Positions 60,387-64,000 of a DNA stretch of 64,000 nt are shown one piece after another. Within the stretch, counting starts at the first letter, position 1. Every line of letters begins with the position of its first letter. The position numbers and the translations under genes are program-made. The notes under the pieces were generated by a model, which ran no database searches, was not told the DNA's origin, and worked only from the letters and a program-made list of their open reading frames with translations. The DNA is from Melioribacteraceae bacterium (lineage in GTDB: Bacteria > Bacteroidota > Ignavibacteria > Ignavibacteriales > Melioribacteraceae): contig JAOADJ010000018.1 of NCBI GenBank assembly GCA_026417375.1, forward strand, positions 1 through 64,000, read 5' to 3'.

Positions 60387-62845
60387 AAAATACTTTGTGG
60401 GTCGATGTCTATAGAAAGTTTAACTTCACGAAATCTTGATTTCTGATTGAATTCAATCAACGACTCATAAATAGCAGTTCTTAAAATTTTTCCTGATGGA
60501 TCAAGTTTTCTATTGCTTTTAATTAGAACTTGCCAACGATAAAATCCTTTTATTTTATAAATGATTGCTTCTGTTGGTTGCGTTATTATCAACTTACTTT
60601 GATATTTTTTAACGATATTGAAAAAATCATTTATTGCACCACGAGCATTTTCTTCTTTTTCATCTTTAACTTCAATTAATCCCAATCTTGAAAAAGGTGG
60701 ATAACCATTTTGTTCTCTTAAAGAAATTTCTTTTTCATAAAATCCTTCGTAATCATTCATTAAAACTTTTTGCAATACAAAATGTTTATGATTATGTGTT
60801 TGAATTAATACTTCTCCGATTTTTTCTTTTCTTCCTGCTCTACCAGCAACCTGAGTTAATAATTGAAATGTTCTTTCATCTGATCGAAAATCGGGTATCC
60901 AAAGAGAAGTTTCGGCTGATATTACCCCAACTAAAGTAACATTTCCAAAATCTAATCCTTTTGAAACCATTTGTGTTCCAACAAGAATTTGGATTTCCCC
61001 TTTTCTAAATCTATTTAATATTTCTCCTAAACTTCCTTTTTTAGAAGTTGAATCTGAATCAATTCTTTCAATTGATGCATTAGGAAAATAATAGGCAAGT
61101 TCATCTTCAACTCTTTGTGTACCTGTACCAAAAAATTTTAATGCAATGGATCCACATGTTGTACATGCTTTGGGTACTGGTTGTAAAAAATTACAGTAAT
61201 GACATTGTAAAATATTTTTATTTAAATGATGAACCATTGAAACCGAACAATTCGGACACATAATAACTTCACCACAATCATTACAATAAACCTGAGTGGC
61301 AAATCCTCTTCTGTTTTGAAGTATAATTACATTTTCATTTTTAAATAATCTTTGTTTTATCTCTTCAAGTAATGTATGTGAAAACACACTTTCAATTTTT
61401 TTCTTTTTCTTTTCAATAGTTAAATCAACCAATTTAATTTGTGGAAGAAGAGCATTATCAATTCTTTCCGGTAATTCAAGTAAAGTATATTTTTTATTTT
61501 TTGCATTGTACATACTTTCAATTGATGGAGTTGCCGAACCAAGTAAAATCGGACAATTATTAAACATTGCTCTCATAACTGCTGCATCTCTTGCGTGGTA
61601 CTTAGGAACAATTTCATTTTGCTTATAACTTTGATCATGTTCTTCATCAACAATTATTAAACCTAAATTCTTAAATGGTGCAAACAAAGCCGAACGTGGT
61701 CCTATAACTAATTTATATTTTCCTTTTATTATTCCTCTCCATGAATCATACCTTTCTCCAAGGGACATTTTACTATGAAGCACTGTAACAATTTCTTTGA
61801 AATAATTATAAAATCGTGATGTGATTTGTGGTGTTAATGAAATTTCCGGAACTAAAATAATTACTTCTTTACCCTGTTCAATTACTTTTTTTGCTAATTC
61901 AATATATACCTGAGTTTTTCCACTTCCTGTAACGCCATATAAAAGAAAGCTTTCAAATTGATTTGATTCTATTTTTTCCGAAACTTTTTCAACCACAATT
62001 TTTTGTTTTTCTGTTAACTGAATATTTATCTTTTCTTCAGTATAAGTTTCCTGATAAACTCTATCTATTTCTTTTTCAATTATTTTTATTAATCCTTTCT
62101 TTTCGAGAGCATTGATTGATGAAATAGTGTTGTTTGTTTTTTTAATAAGTTCACTTTGTTGGATTGCTTCTTTTTTATTTAATAATTCAAGTAAAAGAAC
62201 TAATTGCTTGGGCGATTTTTTTTCTATCTCCGGAATTATATCATAGATTTCGTCAACTGATTTTGCAAGTTCAACAAATTTTGCTTTTTTAATTTTAACT
62301 TTAGCTTCGTCTAATAAATCTAAAACCGAAACTGCACCTACTTTTTCTAATGAACGAATTAATGAATAAATATTTTTTTTTCTAACTAACTTTTGAAGTG
62401 CAGAGATATTATTTACTTCTTTTTGAGATAAAGCTAATAATAATTTTGATCGAACAGAATTTTTATTTTTTTCTTTATCGTATAAATCTTTACAATAATT
62501 AATATCACTCACAATTTTTCTTTTTGTTTCAACATCACTTCCATAAGGAACAGCATTACGCAAAGCTTCACCCAAAGAACTTATGTAATATTCTGAAATC
62601 CATTCATAAAATTTTAATTCTTTCTCATCAAAGATTGGGTTTTCATCTAAAATATCCTGAATTGGTTTTATTTTTTCTTTCAAATCAGTTTTATCATTTA
62701 TTGATATAACAAAACCGGTTAAAATTCTTTTACCAAAAGGTGCAACAACCCGCACACCAATTTTTAAATTTTCTTCTAACTCTTTAGGAATTAAATAGGT
62801 AAATGAATTTCTAAAAGGTAAAGGAAATACAACCTGACAATACAT
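60383..62845 (-). CDS. priA: Primosomal protein N' (replication restart helicase)
   Basis: YGVTGSGKTQVYIE, IVDEEHDQSYKQ, zinc cysteines CNDCGEVIMCPNCSVSM/CHYCN/CTTCGS, GTQMVSKGLDF. Confidence 0.96.
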   Translation of the reverse strand: MYCQVVFPLPFRNSFTYLIPKELEENLKIGVRVVAPFGKRILTGFVISINDKTDLKEKIKPIQDILDENPIFDEKELKFYEWISEYYISSLGEALRNAVPYGSDVETKRKIVSDINYCKDLYDKEKNKNSVRSKLLLALSQKEVNNISALQKLVRKKNIYSLIRSLEKVGAVSVLDLLDEAKVKIKKAKFVELAKSVDEIYDIIPEIEKKSPKQLVLLLELLNKKEAIQQSELIKKTNNTISSINALEKKGLIKIIEKEIDRVYQETYTEEKINIQLTEKQKIVVEKVSEKIESNQFESFLLYGVTGSGKTQVYIELAKKVIEQGKEVIILVPEISLTPQITSRFYNYFKEIVTVLHSKMSLGERYDSWRGIIKGKYKLVIGPRSALFAPFKNLGLIIVDEEHDQSYKQNEIVPKYHARDAAVMRAMFNNCPILLGSATPSIESMYNAKNKKYTLLELPERIDNALLPQIKLVDLTIEKKKKKIESVFSHTLLEEIKQRLFKNENVIILQNRRGFATQVYCNDCGEVIMCPNCSVSMVHHLNKNILQCHYCNFLQPVPKACTTCGSIALKFFGTGTQRVEDELAYYFPNASIERIDSDSTSKKGSLGEILNRFRKGEIQILVGTQMVSKGLDFGNVTLVGVISAETSLWIPDFRSDERTFQLLTQVAGRAGRKEKIGEVLIQTHNHKHFVLQKVLMNDYEGFYEKEISLREQNGYPPFSRLGLIEVKDEKEENARGAINDFFNIVKKYQSKLIITQPTEAIIYKIKGFYRWQVLIKSNRKLDPSGKILRTAIYESLIEFNQKSRFREVKLSIDIDPQSIL

Positions 62846-62981
62846 AATCTTCTGTAATTAATTTGTTTCAAATATAATTAATGTTAATAATCTTTACTTT
62901 AACTAATAAAAGAATTCTTAATTTATTTTCATTTCAGAAAGTGGTTTCTTAATTTCGAATTACAAAATCAATGGTGAAATA

Positions 62982-64000
62982 ATGAAATTACCAGATTCAA
63001 CCAAAAATTGGATTTCATTAACTGGTGCTACAATTGCATTAATCACATTTTCGATGATTGTGTTTCTTTTTGTTATAAGTTCAATCTTTGATCATGGAAA
63101 TACATATTTAGGTTTAATTATATATGTTTTATTACCTGCCATTTTGTTTATTGGATTATTATTAATTCCAATTGGAATGTGGATAAAAGTTAAAAAAGAA
63201 AAATCGGGAGCAATTAAAAAAGTTGGTTGGCCAATAATAGATTTTAACGATCAAAAGCATAGAAATGCATTCACAATTTTTTCTGTTGGAACAGCAATTT
63301 TTTTGCTAGCAAGTTCTGTAGGAAGCTACGAAGCATTTCATTATTCTGAATCAGTTGAGTTTTGCGGAAAAATTTGTCATTCAGTTATGAAACCCGAATT
63401 TGTTGCTTATCAAAACTCACCTCATGCAAGAGTAGCCTGTGTTGAATGTCATGTTGGTACCGGAGCCGATTGGTATGTTCGCTCAAAATTAAGTGGTTTA
63501 TATCAGGTTTATGCTGTTACACTAGGAACAGTACCGCGACCAATAGAAACACCAATTTCGAACTTACGCCCTGCAAGAGAAACTTGTGAAGAATGTCATT
63601 GGCCTCAAAAATTTTATTCAAGAAAATTAGTGCAAACACGTCATTATTTATCTGATGAAAATAATTCTGAATGGGATATTTCGTTAATGATGAAAATTGG
63701 AGCACCAATCAGTGCTTTGGGTTTACAGGAAGGAATTCACTGGCATATTAATCCAAATGTTAAAATTGAATACAAAGCTTTGGATAAAAAAAGAGAATCA
63801 ATCCCATGGGTTAAATATACAAACTTACAAACAGGTGAAGTTACAATTTATAAAGATCCATCAATGAATATAGAAGAAAAAAAATTAAATGAATTAGAAA
63901 CAAGAGTTGTTGACTGTATGGATTGTCATAATCGCCCGTCACACAACTATCAACCACCAGCTTTTTTTATTAACAATGCAATTACTGCTGGATTAATTCC
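62982..64000 (+). CDS. NapC/NirT-like multiheme cytochrome c (3' truncated by window edge; not in the ORF track)
   Basis: ATG at 62982; translated by eye: MKLPDSTKNWISLTG..., TM segments, FCGKICHSVMKPEF, CVECH, CEECHWPQKFY, CMDCHNRPSH; frame open to window end. Confidence 0.88.
   Translation, partial: MKLPDSTKNWISLTGATIALITFSMIVFLFVISSIFDHGNTYLGLIIYVLLPAILFIGLLLIPIGMWIKVKKEKSGAIKKVGWPIIDFNDQKHRNAFTIFSVGTAIFLLASSVGSYEAFHYSESVEFCGKICHSVMKPEFVAYQNSPHARVACVECHVGTGADWYVRSKLSGLYQVYAVTLGTVPRPIETPISNLRPARETCEECHWPQKFYSRKLVQTRHYLSDENNSEWDISLMMKIGAPISALGLQEGIHWHINPNVKIEYKALDKKRESIPWVKYTNLQTGEVTIYKDPSMNIEEKKLNELETRVVDCMDCHNRPSHNYQPPAFFINNAITAGLI

Noticed and set aside
63517-63708. 63-aa minus ORF at the window end
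   Set aside because: Antisense to the multiheme cytochrome frame, which has clear CXXCH motifs.
1-64000. CRISPR array, transposase/integrase, prophage or defence island
   Set aside because: No regular direct repeats with spacers and no transposase, integrase, phage structural or recognised defence proteins were seen.
1-64000. tRNA or rRNA genes
   Set aside because: Intergenic spaces are short and AT-rich; I found no convincing cloverleaf or GC-rich RNA gene by eye (a tRNAscan run would be decisive).

Overview
This AT-rich window is densely coded and looks chromosomal. Its gene style (T9SS C-terminal sorting domains, a PorV/PorQ-like protein, many hybrid kinases) suggests a Bacteroidota/Ignavibacteria-type genome; the taxon is inference only. 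About 56 CDSs are supported. They cover core metabolism and housekeeping (ATP-type pckA, two PLP aminotransferases, aroE, sucC, lrp-glnA, aspS, lpd, prfA, priA, lgt, htpX, bamD-like, ccmAB) and many two-component proteins. I saw no convincing tRNA, rRNA, CRISPR, transposon or prophage. The most unusual region is a ~13 kb minus-strand cluster (~35.4 to 22.2 kb) encoding a compact type IV pilus / type II secretion-like machine. It has two tandem small pilin-like proteins with an atypical MGQQQ N-terminus (no E5, no basic leader) and a shared ALGGGG-x-x-FTGW motif, an intra-operon terminator after the pilin genes, then PilC, PilB and a PilT-like ATPase with an altered Asp box. These are followed by a PilM-PilN-like fusion, a PilO-PilP-like fusion, a minimal secretin with a charged tail, a giant hybrid kinase and a REC-DHp protein lacking an ATPase domain. 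Other observations include an exact 17-nt leader element shared by two lipoprotein genes, a degenerate galactokinase-like protein, a possible AUU start codon overlapping a stop, and a CX3CH heme motif in a truncated NapC/NirT-like cytochrome. All family calls come from reading protein motifs; no database search was run.
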